A stretch of DNA of 64,000 nucleotides from Pseudomonas piscis (GCF_009380155.1 NZ_WHUV01000007.1:1-64000); one strand, 5' to 3'; positions 7,372 through 22,054 are shown, numbered from the stretch's first letter. Numbers and translations are program-made. The notes: generated from the sequence alone by a model not told the origin.

Positions 7372-10300
7372 ATGGCTTACTCATACACTGAGAAAAAACG
7401 TATCCGCAAGGACTTTAGCAAGTTGCCGGACGTCATGGATGTGCCTTACCTCCTGGCCATCCAGCTGGATTCGTATCGTGAATTCTTGCAAGCGGGAGCG
7501 ACTAAAGATCAGTTCCGCGACGTGGGCCTGCATGCGGCCTTCAAATCCGTTTTCCCGATCATCAGCTACTCCGGCAATGCTGCGTTGGAGTATGTCGGTT
7601 ATCGTCTGGGCGAGCCGGCATTTGATGTCAAAGAATGCGTGTTGCGTGGTGTAACTTACGCCGTACCTTTGCGGGTAAAAGTTCGTCTGATCATTTTCGA
7701 CAAAGAATCGTCGAACAAAGCGATCAAGGACATCAAAGAGCAAGAAGTCTACATGGGTGAAATTCCCCTGATGACTGAGAACGGTACCTTCGTTATCAAC
7801 GGTACCGAGCGTGTGATCGTTTCCCAGTTGCACCGTTCCCCTGGCGTGTTCTTCGACCACGACCGTGGCAAGACGCACAGCTCCGGTAAACTGCTGTACT
7901 CCGCGCGAATCATTCCTTACCGCGGTTCGTGGTTGGACTTCGAGTTCGACCCGAAAGACTGCGTGTTCGTACGTATCGACCGTCGTCGCAAGCTGCCTGC
8001 CTCGGTACTGCTGCGTGCGCTGGGCTACACCACTGAAGAAGTGCTGGACGCGTTCTACACCACTAACGTATTCCACGTGAAAGGCGAGAGCCTGAGCCTG
8101 GAGCTGGTGCCTCAGCGCCTGCGTGGTGAAGTAGCGGTTCTGGACATCCAGGACGACAAAGGCAAGGTTATTGTCGAGCAAGGTCGTCGTATCACCGCTC
8201 GTCATATCAACCAGCTGGAAAAAGCCGGTATCAAGGAACTCGACGTGCCTCTGGACTATGTCCTGGGCCGTACCACCGCCAAGGCCATCGTGCATCCGGC
8301 AACCGGTGAGATCCTGGCAGAGTGCAACACCGAGCTGAACACCGAGCTGCTGGCAAAGATTGCCAAGGCTCAGGTCGTTCGCATCGAGACCCTGTACACC
8401 AACGATATCGACTGTGGTCCGTTCATTTCCGACACGTTGAAGATCGACTCCACCGGCAACCAACTGGAAGCACTGGTCGAGATCTATCGCATGATGCGTC
8501 CTGGTGAGCCGCCGACCAAGGACGCCGCCGAGACTCTGTTCAACAACCTGTTCTTCAGCCCAGAGCGCTATGACCTCTCCGCCGTTGGCCGGATGAAGTT
8601 CAACCGTCGTATCGGTCGTACCGAAATCGAAGGTTCGGGCGTGCTGTGCAAGGAAGACATCGTTGCTGTTCTGAAGACCCTGGTCGACATCCGTAACGGT
8701 AAAGGCATCGTCGACGACATCGACCACCTGGGTAACCGTCGTGTGCGTTGCGTAGGCGAGATGGCCGAGAACCAGTTCCGCGTAGGCCTGGTGCGTGTTG
8801 AGCGCGCGGTCAAGGAACGTCTGTCGATGGCTGAAAGCGAAGGCCTGATGCCGCAGGACCTGATCAATGCCAAGCCTGTGGCTGCGGCTGTGAAGGAGTT
8901 CTTCGGTTCCAGCCAGCTGTCGCAGTTCATGGACCAGAACAACCCGCTGTCGGAGATCACCCACAAGCGCCGTGTTTCTGCACTCGGCCCAGGCGGTCTG
9001 ACTCGTGAGCGTGCAGGCTTCGAAGTCCGTGACGTACACCCGACCCACTACGGTCGTGTATGCCCGATCGAAACGCCTGAAGGTCCGAACATCGGTCTGA
9101 TCAACTCCCTGGCAGCCTATGCCCGCACCAACCAGTACGGCTTCCTGGAAAGCCCGTACCGCGTGGTGAAGGAAGGCCTCGTAACCGACGAGATCGTGTT
9201 CCTGTCCGCCATTGAAGAGGCCGATCATGTGATCGCCCAGGCTTCGGCGACCATGAACGAAAAAGGCCAACTGATCGATGAGCTGGTAGCTGTTCGTCAC
9301 CTGAACGAATTCACCGTCAAGGCGCCGGAAGACGTCACCCTGATGGACGTTTCGCCTAAGCAGGTAGTTTCGGTCGCAGCATCGCTGATTCCGTTCCTCG
9401 AGCACGACGACGCCAACCGTGCATTGATGGGTTCCAACATGCAGCGTCAGGCTGTGCCAACCCTGCGTGCCGACAAGCCGCTGGTAGGTACCGGCATGGA
9501 GCGCAACGTTGCCCGTGACTCCGGCGTTTGCGTGGTTGCTCGCCGCGGTGGCGTGATCGACTCGGTTGATGCCAGCCGTATCGTCGTTCGCGTAGCTGAT
9601 GACGAGGTCGAAACCGGTGAAGCAGGTGTGGATATCTACAACCTCACCAAGTACACCCGCTCGAACCAGAACACCTGCATCAACCAGCGTCCGCTGGTGA
9701 GCAAGGGTGACAAGGTCCAGCGTGGCGACATCATGGCTGACGGTCCGTCCACCGACATGGGTGAGCTGGCGCTGGGTCAGAACATGCGCATCGCGTTCAT
9801 GGCATGGAACGGCTTCAACTTCGAAGACTCCATTTGCCTCTCCGAGCGCGTGGTTCAAGAAGACCGCTTCACCACGATCCACATCCAGGAACTGACCTGC
9901 GTGGCGCGTGACACCAAGCTTGGCCCAGAGGAAATCACCGCGGACATCCCGAACGTGGGTGAGGCTGCGCTGAACAAGCTGGACGAGGCTGGTATCGTTT
10001 ATGTGGGTGCTGAAGTCGGCGCCGGCGACATCCTGGTTGGTAAGGTCACTCCGAAAGGCGAGACCCAGCTGACTCCGGAAGAGAAGCTGCTGCGTGCGAT
10101 CTTCGGTGAAAAGGCCAGCGACGTTAAAGACACCTCCCTGCGCGTACCTACCGGTACCAAAGGTACTGTCATCGACGTTCAGGTCTTCACTCGTGACGGC
10201 GTCGAGCGTGACTCGCGTGCCCTGTCGATCGAGAAGAGCCAGCTGGACGAGATCCGCAAGGATCTGAACGAAGAGTTCCGCATCGTAGAAGGCGCGACCT

Positions 10301-11445
10301 TCGAACGTTTGCGTGCCGCCCTGGTCGGCCATAAGGCCGAAGGTGGTGCAGGCCTGAAGAAGGGTCAGGACATCACTGACGAAGTGCTCGATGGTCTTGA
10401 GCGCGGCCAGTGGTTCAAGCTGCGCATGGCGGAAGATGCTCTGAACGAGCAGCTCGAGAAGGCCCAGGCCTACATCGTCGATCGCCGTCGCCTGCTGGAC
10501 GACAAGTTCGAAGACAAGAAGCGCAAGCTGCAGCAAGGTGATGACCTGGCTCCGGGCGTGCTGAAAATCGTCAAGGTCTACCTGGCAATCCGTCGTCGTA
10601 TCCAGCCTGGTGACAAGATGGCCGGTCGCCACGGTAACAAGGGTGTGGTCTCCGTGATCATGCCGGTCGAAGACATGCCGCACGACGCCAACGGTACTCC
10701 GGTCGATGTCGTACTGAACCCTCTGGGCGTACCTTCGCGTATGAACGTTGGTCAGATTCTCGAAACTCACCTTGGCCTGGCGGCCAAAGGTCTGGGCGAG
10801 AAGATCAACCGTATGGTCGAAGAACAGCGCAAGGTCGCAGAACTGCGTACTTTCCTGGACGAGATCTACAACCAGATCGGTGGTCGCAACGAAGACCTGG
10901 ATAGCTTCTCCGACCAGGAGATCCTGGACCTGGCGAACAACCTGCGCGGCGGTGTGCCGATGGCCACTCCGGTGTTCGACGGCGCCAAGGAAAGCGAAAT
11001 CAAGGCCATGCTGAAACTGGCGGACCTGCCAGAAAGCGGCCAGATGCAACTGACTGACGGCCGTACCGGCAACAAGTTCGAGCGTCCAGTTACCGTTGGC
11101 TACATGTACATGCTGAAACTGAACCACCTGGTAGACGACAAGATGCACGCTCGTTCTACTGGTTCGTACAGCCTGGTTACCCAGCAGCCGCTGGGTGGTA
11201 AGGCACAGTTCGGTGGTCAGCGTTTCGGGGAGATGGAGGTCTGGGCACTGGAAGCATACGGTGCTGCGTACACTCTGCAAGAAATGCTCACAGTGAAGTC
11301 GGACGACGTGAACGGCCGTACCAAGATGTACAAGAACATCGTGGATGGCGATCACCGTATGGAGCCGGGCATGCCCGAGTCCTTCAACGTGTTGATCAAG
11401 GAAATTCGTTCCCTCGGCATCGATATCGATCTGGAAACCGAATAA
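7372..11445 (+). CDS. rpoB: RNA polymerase subunit beta
   Basis: A 1357-residue beta subunit, a normal length for pseudomonads. It forms one half of the active-site cleft and the rifampicin pocket. The rifampicin region GSSQLSQFMDQNNPLSEITHKRR lies near residues 510-535 in drug-sensitive form. The conserved GDKMAGRHGNKGV segment near 1080 and the C-terminal clamp contact (GGKAQFGGQRFGEMEVWALEA, quoted in two parts by its ends) are intact. It is followed 64 bases later by rpoC. Confidence 0.98.
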   Translation: MAYSYTEKKRIRKDFSKLPDVMDVPYLLAIQLDSYREFLQAGATKDQFRDVGLHAAFKSVFPIISYSGNAALEYVGYRLGEPAFDVKECVLRGVTYAVPLRVKVRLIIFDKESSNKAIKDIKEQEVYMGEIPLMTENGTFVINGTERVIVSQLHRSPGVFFDHDRGKTHSSGKLLYSARIIPYRGSWLDFEFDPKDCVFVRIDRRRKLPASVLLRALGYTTEEVLDAFYTTNVFHVKGESLSLELVPQRLRGEVAVLDIQDDKGKVIVEQGRRITARHINQLEKAGIKELDVPLDYVLGRTTAKAIVHPATGEILAECNTELNTELLAKIAKAQVVRIETLYTNDIDCGPFISDTLKIDSTGNQLEALVEIYRMMRPGEPPTKDAAETLFNNLFFSPERYDLSAVGRMKFNRRIGRTEIEGSGVLCKEDIVAVLKTLVDIRNGKGIVDDIDHLGNRRVRCVGEMAENQFRVGLVRVERAVKERLSMAESEGLMPQDLINAKPVAAAVKEFFGSSQLSQFMDQNNPLSEITHKRRVSALGPGGLTRERAGFEVRDVHPTHYGRVCPIETPEGPNIGLINSLAAYARTNQYGFLESPYRVVKEGLVTDEIVFLSAIEEADHVIAQASATMNEKGQLIDELVAVRHLNEFTVKAPEDVTLMDVSPKQVVSVAASLIPFLEHDDANRALMGSNMQRQAVPTLRADKPLVGTGMERNVARDSGVCVVARRGGVIDSVDASRIVVRVADDEVETGEAGVDIYNLTKYTRSNQNTCINQRPLVSKGDKVQRGDIMADGPSTDMGELALGQNMRIAFMAWNGFNFEDSICLSERVVQEDRFTTIHIQELTCVARDTKLGPEEITADIPNVGEAALNKLDEAGIVYVGAEVGAGDILVGKVTPKGETQLTPEEKLLRAIFGEKASDVKDTSLRVPTGTKGTVIDVQVFTRDGVERDSRALSIEKSQLDEIRKDLNEEFRIVEGATFERLRAALVGHKAEGGAGLKKGQDITDEVLDGLERGQWFKLRMAEDALNEQLEKAQAYIVDRRRLLDDKFEDKKRKLQQGDDLAPGVLKIVKVYLAIRRRIQPGDKMAGRHGNKGVVSVIMPVEDMPHDANGTPVDVVLNPLGVPSRMNVGQILETHLGLAAKGLGEKINRMVEEQRKVAELRTFLDEIYNQIGGRNEDLDSFSDQEILDLANNLRGGVPMATPVFDGAKESEIKAMLKLADLPESGQMQLTDGRTGNKFERPVTVGYMYMLKLNHLVDDKMHARSTGSYSLVTQQPLGGKAQFGGQRFGEMEVWALEAYGAAYTLQEMLTVKSDDVNGRTKMYKNIVDGDHRMEPGMPESFNVLIKEIRSLGIDIDLETE

Positions 11446-11509
11446 CACGTGACGCGAAGGGGAGTGGGGCAGGTATTGCCCGCTTCCTGCTCCGCCAGGA
11501 GGAAAGGCC

Positions 11510-15709
<4,200 letters not shown>

Positions 15710-15730
15710 TGCCTGCAGTAGATTGAGATC

Positions 15731-15806
15731 GAGGCCCCGACCTTTCCGATTGAGAAACGAGACAAATATGTCGAGTTTCACTGATCGGGGAGGTCGGGGC
15801 CTTGTC
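15731..15806 (+). terminator. Long-stem terminator after rpoC
   Basis: AGGCCCCGACCTTTCCGAT pairs with ATCGGGGAGGTCGGGGCCT, a stem of about 19 pairs with two G-U pairs, enclosing about 31 bases, then TTGTCTT. It ends the rpoBC unit. The -35 box of the rpsL promoter begins at its foot. Confidence 0.75.
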
Positions 15807-15835
15807 TTGACTGGGGCCAAGATCCTCTTTAGACT
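15807..15835 (+). promoter_or_regulatory. Sigma-70 promoter of the str operon
   Basis: TTGACT (15807-15812) and TAGACT (15830-15835) are separated by 17 bases. Initiation near 15842 would leave a leader of about 70 bases before rpsL. Confidence 0.7.
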
Positions 15836-15910
15836 CTTGTACCCCTAAAATTGGTAGAGCGTGTGCTTTGCCATTTTGTTTATGTCGAAAGACAACAGTG
15901 GAGCTAGTAG

Positions 15911-16282
15911 ATGGCAACTATCAACCAGCTGGTACGTCAGCCGCGCAAGCGTATCGTCGAGAAATCCGACGTGCCTGCGCTGCAGAACTGCCCGCAACGT
16001 CGTGGCGTGTGCACTCGCGTGTACACCACTACGCCGAAAAAACCTAACTCGGCACTGCGTAAAGTATGCCGTGTGCGTCTGACCAACGGTTTCGAGGTTT
16101 CCTCGTACATCGGTGGTGAAGGTCACAACCTGCAAGAGCACAGCGTCGTCCTGATCCGTGGCGGCCGTGTAAAAGACTTGCCAGGTGTTCGTTACCACAC
16201 CGTTCGCGGCTCCCTGGATACTTCCGGCGTTAAAGGTCGTAACCAAGGTCGTTCGAAGTACGGTACCAAGCGTCCGAAGTAA
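15911..16282 (+). CDS. rpsL: 30S ribosomal protein S12
   Basis: A 123-residue S12, located at the decoding centre of the 30S subunit. The streptomycin-related segment [12 protein letters not shown] is present with the wild-type lysine, as is the second conserved segment [14 protein letters not shown]. It is the first gene of the rpsL-rpsG-fusA-tuf unit. Confidence 0.97.
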
Positions 16283-16394
16283 TCGGTCGTTTTGCAGATT
16301 TTATTTATATTGAGTCGATAAGAGTAAGGTCGGGCACGTTTCCTTCTGGATCAACTGTCCCGAGCTAACCTGAAGACCGTTTGAGGGCTTATCA

Positions 16395-16865
16395 ATGCCA
16401 AGACGTCGCGTAGCAGCCAAGCGTGAGATTCTGGACGATCCAAAATACGGAAGCCAGATCCTCGCCAAGTTCATGAACCACGTTATGGAGAGCGGCAAGA
16501 AAGCCGTTGCCGAGCGTATCGTTTATGGCGCGCTGGAAAAAGTTAAAGAACGCAAGAACAGCGATCCCCTGGAAATCTTCGAGAAAGCTCTCGACGCCAT
16601 CGCTCCGCTGGTCGAAGTGAAGTCGCGCCGTGTAGGCGGTGCTACTTACCAGGTTCCGGTCGAAGTTCGTCCGTCCCGTCGTAACGCTCTGGCAATGCGC
16701 TGGTTGGTAGACTTCGCGCGCAAGCGCGGCGAGAAGTCTATGGCTCTGCGTTTGGCTGGCGAACTGCTGGACGCTGCCGAAGGCAAAGGTGCTGCAGTTA
16801 AGAAGCGTGAAGACGTACACCGTATGGCTGAAGCCAACAAGGCTTTCTCGCACTACCGCTTCTAA
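16395..16865 (+). CDS. rpsG: 30S ribosomal protein S7
   Basis: A 156-residue S7, the primary assembly protein of the 30S head that binds the 3' domain of 16S rRNA. It starts MPRRRVAAKREILDDPKYGS and contains the conserved VGGATYQVPVEVRP segment. In E. coli S7 represses its operon; the 112 bases before this gene could hold such a site, but I do not see a clear one. Confidence 0.97.
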   Translation: MPRRRVAAKREILDDPKYGSQILAKFMNHVMESGKKAVAERIVYGALEKVKERKNSDPLEIFEKALDAIAPLVEVKSRRVGGATYQVPVEVRPSRRNALAMRWLVDFARKRGEKSMALRLAGELLDAAEGKGAAVKKREDVHRMAEANKAFSHYRF

Positions 16866-16895
16866 TATCGGCATCATTCAATTTGCGAGGGCTTT

Positions 16896-19043
16896 ATGGC
16901 TCGTACTACAGCAATCAACCGCTACCGTAACATCGGTATCTGTGCCCACGTTGACGCGGGCAAGACCACCACTACCGAGCGGATCCTGTTCTACACAGGT
17001 CTCAGCCACAAGATGGGTGAGGTGCATGACGGCGCTGCTACCACCGACTGGATGGTTCAGGAGCAGGAGCGTGGGATTACCATTACCTCCGCTGCTGTAA
17101 CTACCTTCTGGAAAGGTTCGCGCGGTCAATACGATAACTATCGTGTAAACGTTATCGATACCCCTGGCCACGTAGACTTCACCATTGAAGTAGAGCGTTC
17201 TCTGCGTGTGCTTGACGGCGCGGTCGTGGTGTTCTGCGGTACTTCCGGTGTTGAGCCTCAGTCCGAAACCGTATGGCGTCAAGCCAACAAGTACGGCGTC
17301 CCACGTGTTGTTTACGTGAACAAGATGGACCGTGCCGGTGCCAACTTCCTGCGTGTTGTTGGTCAGATCAAGAACCGTCTGGGCCACACTCCGGTTCCGG
17401 TTCAGTTGGCTATCGGCTCGGAAGATAACTTCCAGGGTCAGGTCGACCTGATCAAGATGAAGGCTATCTACTGGAACGACGACGACAAGGGTACTACCTA
17501 TCGCGAGGAAGAAATTCCTGCCGATATGCTGGACCTGGCTAACGAGTGGCGCTCCAACATGGTTGAAGCTGCTGCCGAAGCCAACGAAGAGCTGATGAAC
17601 AAGTACCTTGAAGAAGGTGACTTGACTCCTGAGGAGATCAAGGCTGGTCTGCGTGCGCGCACCCTGGCTAGCGAGATCGTTCCAGCTGTCTGCGGTTCTT
17701 CGTTCAAGAACAAGGGTGTTCCCCTGGTTCTCGACGCTGTTATCGACTTCCTGCCTGCTCCAACCGAGATCCCTGCGATCAAGGGCATCCATCCGGACCT
17801 CATCGAGAAGCCGAAGGATGAGCTGGTAGAAGCGGATTACGACGAGCGTCATGCGGACGATGCTGAACCGTTCTCGGCTCTGGCGTTCAAGATCGCTACC
17901 GACCCGTTCGTTGGTACTCTGACTTTCGTGCGTGTTTACTCGGGCTTCCTGAGCTCGGGCGACTCCGTGATCAACTCGGTCAAGGGCAAGAAAGAGCGCG
18001 TTGGTCGTATGGTGCAAATGCACGCCAACCAGCGTGAAGAGATCAAGGAAGTACGTGCAGGCGATATCGCTGCTCTGATCGGCATGAAGGACGTCACCAC
18101 TGGTGACACCCTGTGCGATATCGAGAAGCAGATCATCCTTGAGCGTATGGATTTCCCTGAGCCCGTGATTTCGGTAGCGGTAGAGCCGAAAACCAAGCAG
18201 GACCAGGAGAAGATGGGTATCGCACTGGGCAAGTTGGCTCAGGAAGACCCGTCGTTCCGTGTCAAGACCGACGAAGAGACCGGCCAGACCATCATCTCTG
18301 GTATGGGCGAGCTGCACCTGGATATCCTCGTTGACCGCATGAAGCGCGAGTTCAACGTCGAAGCCAACATCGGCAAGCCGCAGGTTTCGTACCGCGAGAA
18401 GATCAGCAAGAGCAACGTTGAGATCGAAGGCAAGTTCGTTCGCCAGTCTGGCGGTCGCGGCCAGTTCGGTCATTGCTGGATCCGTTTCTCGGAGCCGGAC
18501 GTCGATGCGAACGGCAACATTACCGAAGGTCTGGTCTTCACCAACGAAGTCGTTGGTGGTGTGGTTCCTAAGGAATACATCCCGGCTATCCAGAAGGGTA
18601 TCGAAGAGCAGATGAAGAACGGCGTCGTTGCCGGTTATCCGCTGATCGGCCTGAAGGCTACCGTGTTTGATGGTTCCTACCACGACGTCGACTCCAACGA
18701 GATGGCGTTCAAGGTAGCGGCCTCCATGGCGACCAAGCAGCTGGCCCAGAAGGGCGGCGGTGTTGTGCTTGAGCCGATCATGAAGGTTGAAGTAGTAACC
18801 CCAGAGGACTACATGGGTGACGTGATGGGTGACCTGAACCGTCGTCGTGGTCTGATCCAGGGTATGGATGACTCGGTGTCCGGCAAGGTTATCCGTGCCG
18901 AAGTGCCGCTGGGTGAGATGTTCGGTTACGCAACCGACGTTCGTTCCATGTCTCAGGGTCGCGCGAGCTACTCCATGGAATTCTCCAAATACGCCGAAGC
19001 TCCGTCGAACATCGTCGAAGCTCTCGTTAAAAAACAAGGCTGA
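16896..19043 (+). CDS. fusA: Elongation factor G
   Basis: A 715-residue translational GTPase that drives translocation and, with ribosome recycling factor, subunit splitting. Domain I shows G1 AHVDAGKTTT, G3 DTPGHVDF and G4 NKMDR. Domains II-V follow, including the domain IV segment near GGRGQFGHCW. It lies between rpsG and the second tuf gene, 34 bases from the latter. Confidence 0.97.
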   Translation: MARTTAINRYRNIGICAHVDAGKTTTTERILFYTGLSHKMGEVHDGAATTDWMVQEQERGITITSAAVTTFWKGSRGQYDNYRVNVIDTPGHVDFTIEVERSLRVLDGAVVVFCGTSGVEPQSETVWRQANKYGVPRVVYVNKMDRAGANFLRVVGQIKNRLGHTPVPVQLAIGSEDNFQGQVDLIKMKAIYWNDDDKGTTYREEEIPADMLDLANEWRSNMVEAAAEANEELMNKYLEEGDLTPEEIKAGLRARTLASEIVPAVCGSSFKNKGVPLVLDAVIDFLPAPTEIPAIKGIHPDLIEKPKDELVEADYDERHADDAEPFSALAFKIATDPFVGTLTFVRVYSGFLSSGDSVINSVKGKKERVGRMVQMHANQREEIKEVRAGDIAALIGMKDVTTGDTLCDIEKQIILERMDFPEPVISVAVEPKTKQDQEKMGIALGKLAQEDPSFRVKTDEETGQTIISGMGELHLDILVDRMKREFNVEANIGKPQVSYREKISKSNVEIEGKFVRQSGGRGQFGHCWIRFSEPDVDANGNITEGLVFTNEVVGGVVPKEYIPAIQKGIEEQMKNGVVAGYPLIGLKATVFDGSYHDVDSNEMAFKVAASMATKQLAQKGGGVVLEPIMKVEVVTPEDYMGDVMGDLNRRRGLIQGMDDSVSGKVIRAEVPLGEMFGYATDVRSMSQGRASYSMEFSKYAEAPSNIVEALVKKQG

Positions 19044-19077
19044 TTCAGCCTCCCCTTTAGGCTAGGAGTTAATAGTC

Positions 19078-20271
19078 GTGGCTAAAGAAAAATTTGAACG
19101 TAACAAACCGCACGTCAACGTTGGCACCATCGGTCACGTTGACCATGGTAAAACCACTCTGACCGCTGCTCTGACTCGCGTTTGCTCCGAAGTTTTCGGT
19201 TCGGCTCGTGTTGACTTCGATAAGATCGACAGCGCTCCAGAAGAAAAAGCTCGTGGTATCACCATCAACACTGCGCACGTAGAGTACGATTCGAACATTC
19301 GTCACTACGCGCACGTTGACTGCCCAGGTCACGCCGACTACGTCAAAAACATGATCACTGGTGCTGCCCAGATGGACGGCGCGATCCTGGTTTGCTCGGC
19401 TGCCGATGGTCCGATGCCACAAACTCGTGAGCACATCCTGCTGTCCCGCCAGGTAGGCGTTCCGTACATCGTTGTCTTCCTGAATAAGGCTGACATGGTT
19501 GACGACGCTGAGCTGCTGGAGCTGGTTGAGATGGAAGTGCGCGATCTGCTGAGCACTTACGACTTCCCGGGTGATGACACTCCGATCATCATCGGTTCGG
19601 CTCTGATGGCTCTGAACGGCCAAGACGACAACGAAATGGGTACCACCGCTGTTAAGCGTCTGGTAGAAACTCTGGATACCTACATCCCAGAGCCAGAGCG
19701 TGCTATCGACAAGCCGTTCCTGATGCCAATCGAAGACGTGTTCTCGATCTCCGGTCGTGGCACCGTGGTAACTGGCCGTGTTGAGCGTGGCATCGTTCGC
19801 ATCCAGGAAGAAGTTGAGATCGTGGGTCTGCGCGATACTCAGAAAACTACCTGCACCGGCGTTGAAATGTTCCGCAAGCTGCTGGACGAAGGTCGTGCTG
19901 GTGAGAACTGCGGCGTTCTGCTGCGTGGCACCAAGCGTGACGACGTTGAGCGTGGCCAGGTTCTGGTTAAGCCAGGTACCGTTAAGCCGCACACCAAGTT
20001 CACTGCTGAAGTTTACGTTCTGAGCAAAGAAGAAGGCGGCCGTCATACTCCGTTCTTCAAAGGCTACCGTCCACAGTTCTACTTCCGTACTACTGACGTG
20101 ACCGGTAACTGCGAACTGCCAGAAGGCGTTGAAATGGTAATGCCAGGTGACAACATCCAGATGACTGTCACTCTGATCAAAACCATCGCGATGGAAGATG
20201 GTCTGCGTTTCGCTATCCGTGAAGGCGGTCGTACCGTCGGCGCTGGCGTCGTAGCCAAAGTCATCGAGTAA
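19078..20271 (+). CDS. tuf: Elongation factor Tu, copy 2
   Basis: This second EF-Tu gene encodes the same 397 residues as the copy at 2479. It starts with GTG, preceded by TAGGAG, where copy 1 uses ATG. Twelve of the first 28 codons differ silently (counting the start codon); after that I see only two silent differences, at codons 48 and 89. It is the distal gene of the str operon and is followed by a strong terminator. Confidence 0.97.
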   Translation: MAKEKFERNKPHVNVGTIGHVDHGKTTLTAALTRVCSEVFGSARVDFDKIDSAPEEKARGITINTAHVEYDSNIRHYAHVDCPGHADYVKNMITGAAQMDGAILVCSAADGPMPQTREHILLSRQVGVPYIVVFLNKADMVDDAELLELVEMEVRDLLSTYDFPGDDTPIIIGSALMALNGQDDNEMGTTAVKRLVETLDTYIPEPERAIDKPFLMPIEDVFSISGRGTVVTGRVERGIVRIQEEVEIVGLRDTQKTTCTGVEMFRKLLDEGRAGENCGVLLRGTKRDDVERGQVLVKPGTVKPHTKFTAEVYVLSKEEGGRHTPFFKGYRPQFYFRTTDVTGNCELPEGVEMVMPGDNIQMTVTLIKTIAMEDGLRFAIREGGRTVGAGVVAKVIE

Positions 20272-20287
20272 TCGACGACTCATGAAG

Positions 20288-20316
20288 AAGCCCCCGCTTG
20301 CGGGGGCTTTTTTATT
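20288..20316 (+). terminator. Terminator of the str operon
   Basis: AGCCCCCGC and GCGGGGGCT form a nine-pair GC-rich stem with a short loop, followed by a run of seven T. It lies 17 bases after the second tuf stop and just before the S10 operon promoter. Confidence 0.9.
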
Positions 20317-20319
20317 GGG

Positions 20320-20348
20320 TTGACACTCTGTGGGGCCGTCTATAGAAT
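20320..20348 (+). promoter_or_regulatory. Sigma-70 promoter of the S10 operon
   Basis: A perfect TTGACA (20320-20325) and TAGAAT (20343-20348) are 17 bases apart. Expected initiation is near 20355. The short leader contains a CGGGCG/CGCCCG hairpin before rpsJ. Confidence 0.85.
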
Positions 20349-20411
20349 TGCGCCTCCTTTTAACGGGCGTATTGCGCCCGGTGGGAATAGCAGCCTGGAG
20401 TCTGAAATCCA

Positions 20412-20723
20412 ATGCAAAATCAGCAAATCCGTATCAGGTTGAAGGCTTTCGACCATCGCCTGATCGACCAATCCACCCAGGAAATCGTGGAAACCGCGAA
20501 ACGTACTGGTGCTCAAGTGCGTGGTCCAATTCCACTGCCTACTCGTAAAGAGCGGTTCACCGTTCTGGTCTCCCCGCACGTCAACAAAGACGCGCGTGAC
20601 CAGTACGAGATCCGTACTCATAAGCGCGTGCTGGACATCGTTCAGCCAACGGATAAAACCGTTGATGCACTTATGAAGCTTGATCTTGCGGCAGGTGTGG
20701 AAGTGCAGATCAGCCTCGGCTAA
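20412..20723 (+). CDS. rpsJ: 30S ribosomal protein S10
   Basis: A 103-residue S10 of the 30S head, also NusE, the partner of NusB and NusG in transcription antitermination. The sequence [19 protein letters not shown] is canonical. It opens the S10 operon. Confidence 0.97.
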
Positions 20724-20803
20724 GACTCGGTCTTGGTCGTGTAACGCTCTGAAATGGGCGGCCATAGCGGGTGAAAGCCCCGTACACTCATGAGGTTTAC
20801 AAC

Positions 20804-21439
20804 ATGACTATTGGTGTAGTCGGTCGTAAGTGCGGTATGACCCGCATTTTCACCGAAGAAGGTGTCTCCATTCCGGTCACGGTCATCGAGATCGAGCCGA
20901 ATCGTGTCACCCAGTTCAAAACTGAAGAAACCGATGGCTATCGTGCAGTGCAAGTCACTGTAGGTGAGCGTCGTGCTTCGCGCGTGACTGCTGCTCAGGC
21001 AGGTCACTTCGCTAAAGCAAATGTTGCTGCTGGTCGTGGCGTTTGGGAATTCCGTCTTGAAGAAGGCGAGTACCAAGCTGGCGATCTGATCAGCGCAGAA
21101 ATCTTCGCAGCTGGCCAACTGGTAGATGTTACCGGTCAGTCGAAAGGTAAAGGCTTCGCCGGTACCATCAAGCGTTGGAATTTCCGCGGTCAAGATAACA
21201 CCCACGGTAACTCCGTTTCCCACCGCGTCCCGGGCTCTATTGGCCAGTGCCAGACTCCTGGTCGTGTATTCAAGGGCAAGAAAATGTCCGGTCATATGGG
21301 CGCTGAGCGCGTGACCGTGCAGTCCCTCGAAGTAGTGCGCGTCGACGCTGAACGCAATCTGTTGTTGGTCAAGGGCGCTGTTCCTGGCGCTACTGGCGGC
21401 AACCTGGTTGTGCGTCCGGCGGCCAAGGCTCGCGGTTAA
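20804..21439 (+). CDS. rplC: 50S ribosomal protein L3
   Basis: A 211-residue L3, an early assembly protein reaching the peptidyl-transferase centre. ATG 20804 gives MTIGVVGRKCGMTRIF, the family start; an upstream in-frame ATG would add 11 atypical residues. The conserved segment VTGQSKGKGFAGTIKRW and the GQCQTPGRV loop, target of glutamine methylation in relatives, are present. Confidence 0.97.
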   Translation: MTIGVVGRKCGMTRIFTEEGVSIPVTVIEIEPNRVTQFKTEETDGYRAVQVTVGERRASRVTAAQAGHFAKANVAAGRGVWEFRLEEGEYQAGDLISAEIFAAGQLVDVTGQSKGKGFAGTIKRWNFRGQDNTHGNSVSHRVPGSIGQCQTPGRVFKGKKMSGHMGAERVTVQSLEVVRVDAERNLLLVKGAVPGATGGNLVVRPAAKARG

Positions 21440-21451
21440 GGGGAAGCTGAC

Positions 21452-22054
21452 ATGCAATTAAATGTAAATGACGCTCAAGCGATCGAAGTTTCCGAACTGA
21501 CATTTGGCGGCGAATTCAACGAGACGCTGGTTCACCAAGCAGTCGTGGCCTACATGGCTGGCGGCCGTCAGGGTAGCAAACAGCAAAAGACCCGTTCCGA
21601 CGTTTCTGGTGGCGGTAAGCGCCCATGGCGTCAGAAAGGTACTGGCCGTGCTCGTGCTGGTACTATCCGCAGCCCAATCTGGCGCGGCGGCGGCACCACT
21701 TTCGCAGCTCGTCCTCAAGATCACTCCCAGAAGCTGAACAAGAAGATGTATCGCGCAGCAATGCGTTCCATCCTTGCTGAGCTGGTGCGCACTGATCGTC
21801 TGGTCGTGGTTCAGGATTTCGCTGTCGAAACTCCGAAAACCAAAGATCTGCTGGGTAAGCTGAACGGCATGAGTCTGACCGACGTTCTGATCGTGTCTGA
21901 CGCTGTTGATCAGAACCTGTACCTGGCTGCTCGTAACCTGCCTCACGTTGATGTTCGTGATGTGCAAGGTTCCGATCCAGTTAGTCTGATCGCATACGAC
22001 AAAGTGTTGATCACTGTGTCGGCCGTGAAGAAATTCGAGGAGCTGCTGGGATGA
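21452..22054 (+). CDS. rplD: 50S ribosomal protein L4
   Basis: A 200-residue L4 whose long loop (residues about 40-100, with [20 protein letters not shown]) lines the peptide exit tunnel. In E. coli L4 also represses the S10 operon. Its stop overlaps the rplW start by four bases (ATGA), so the two are coupled. Confidence 0.97.
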
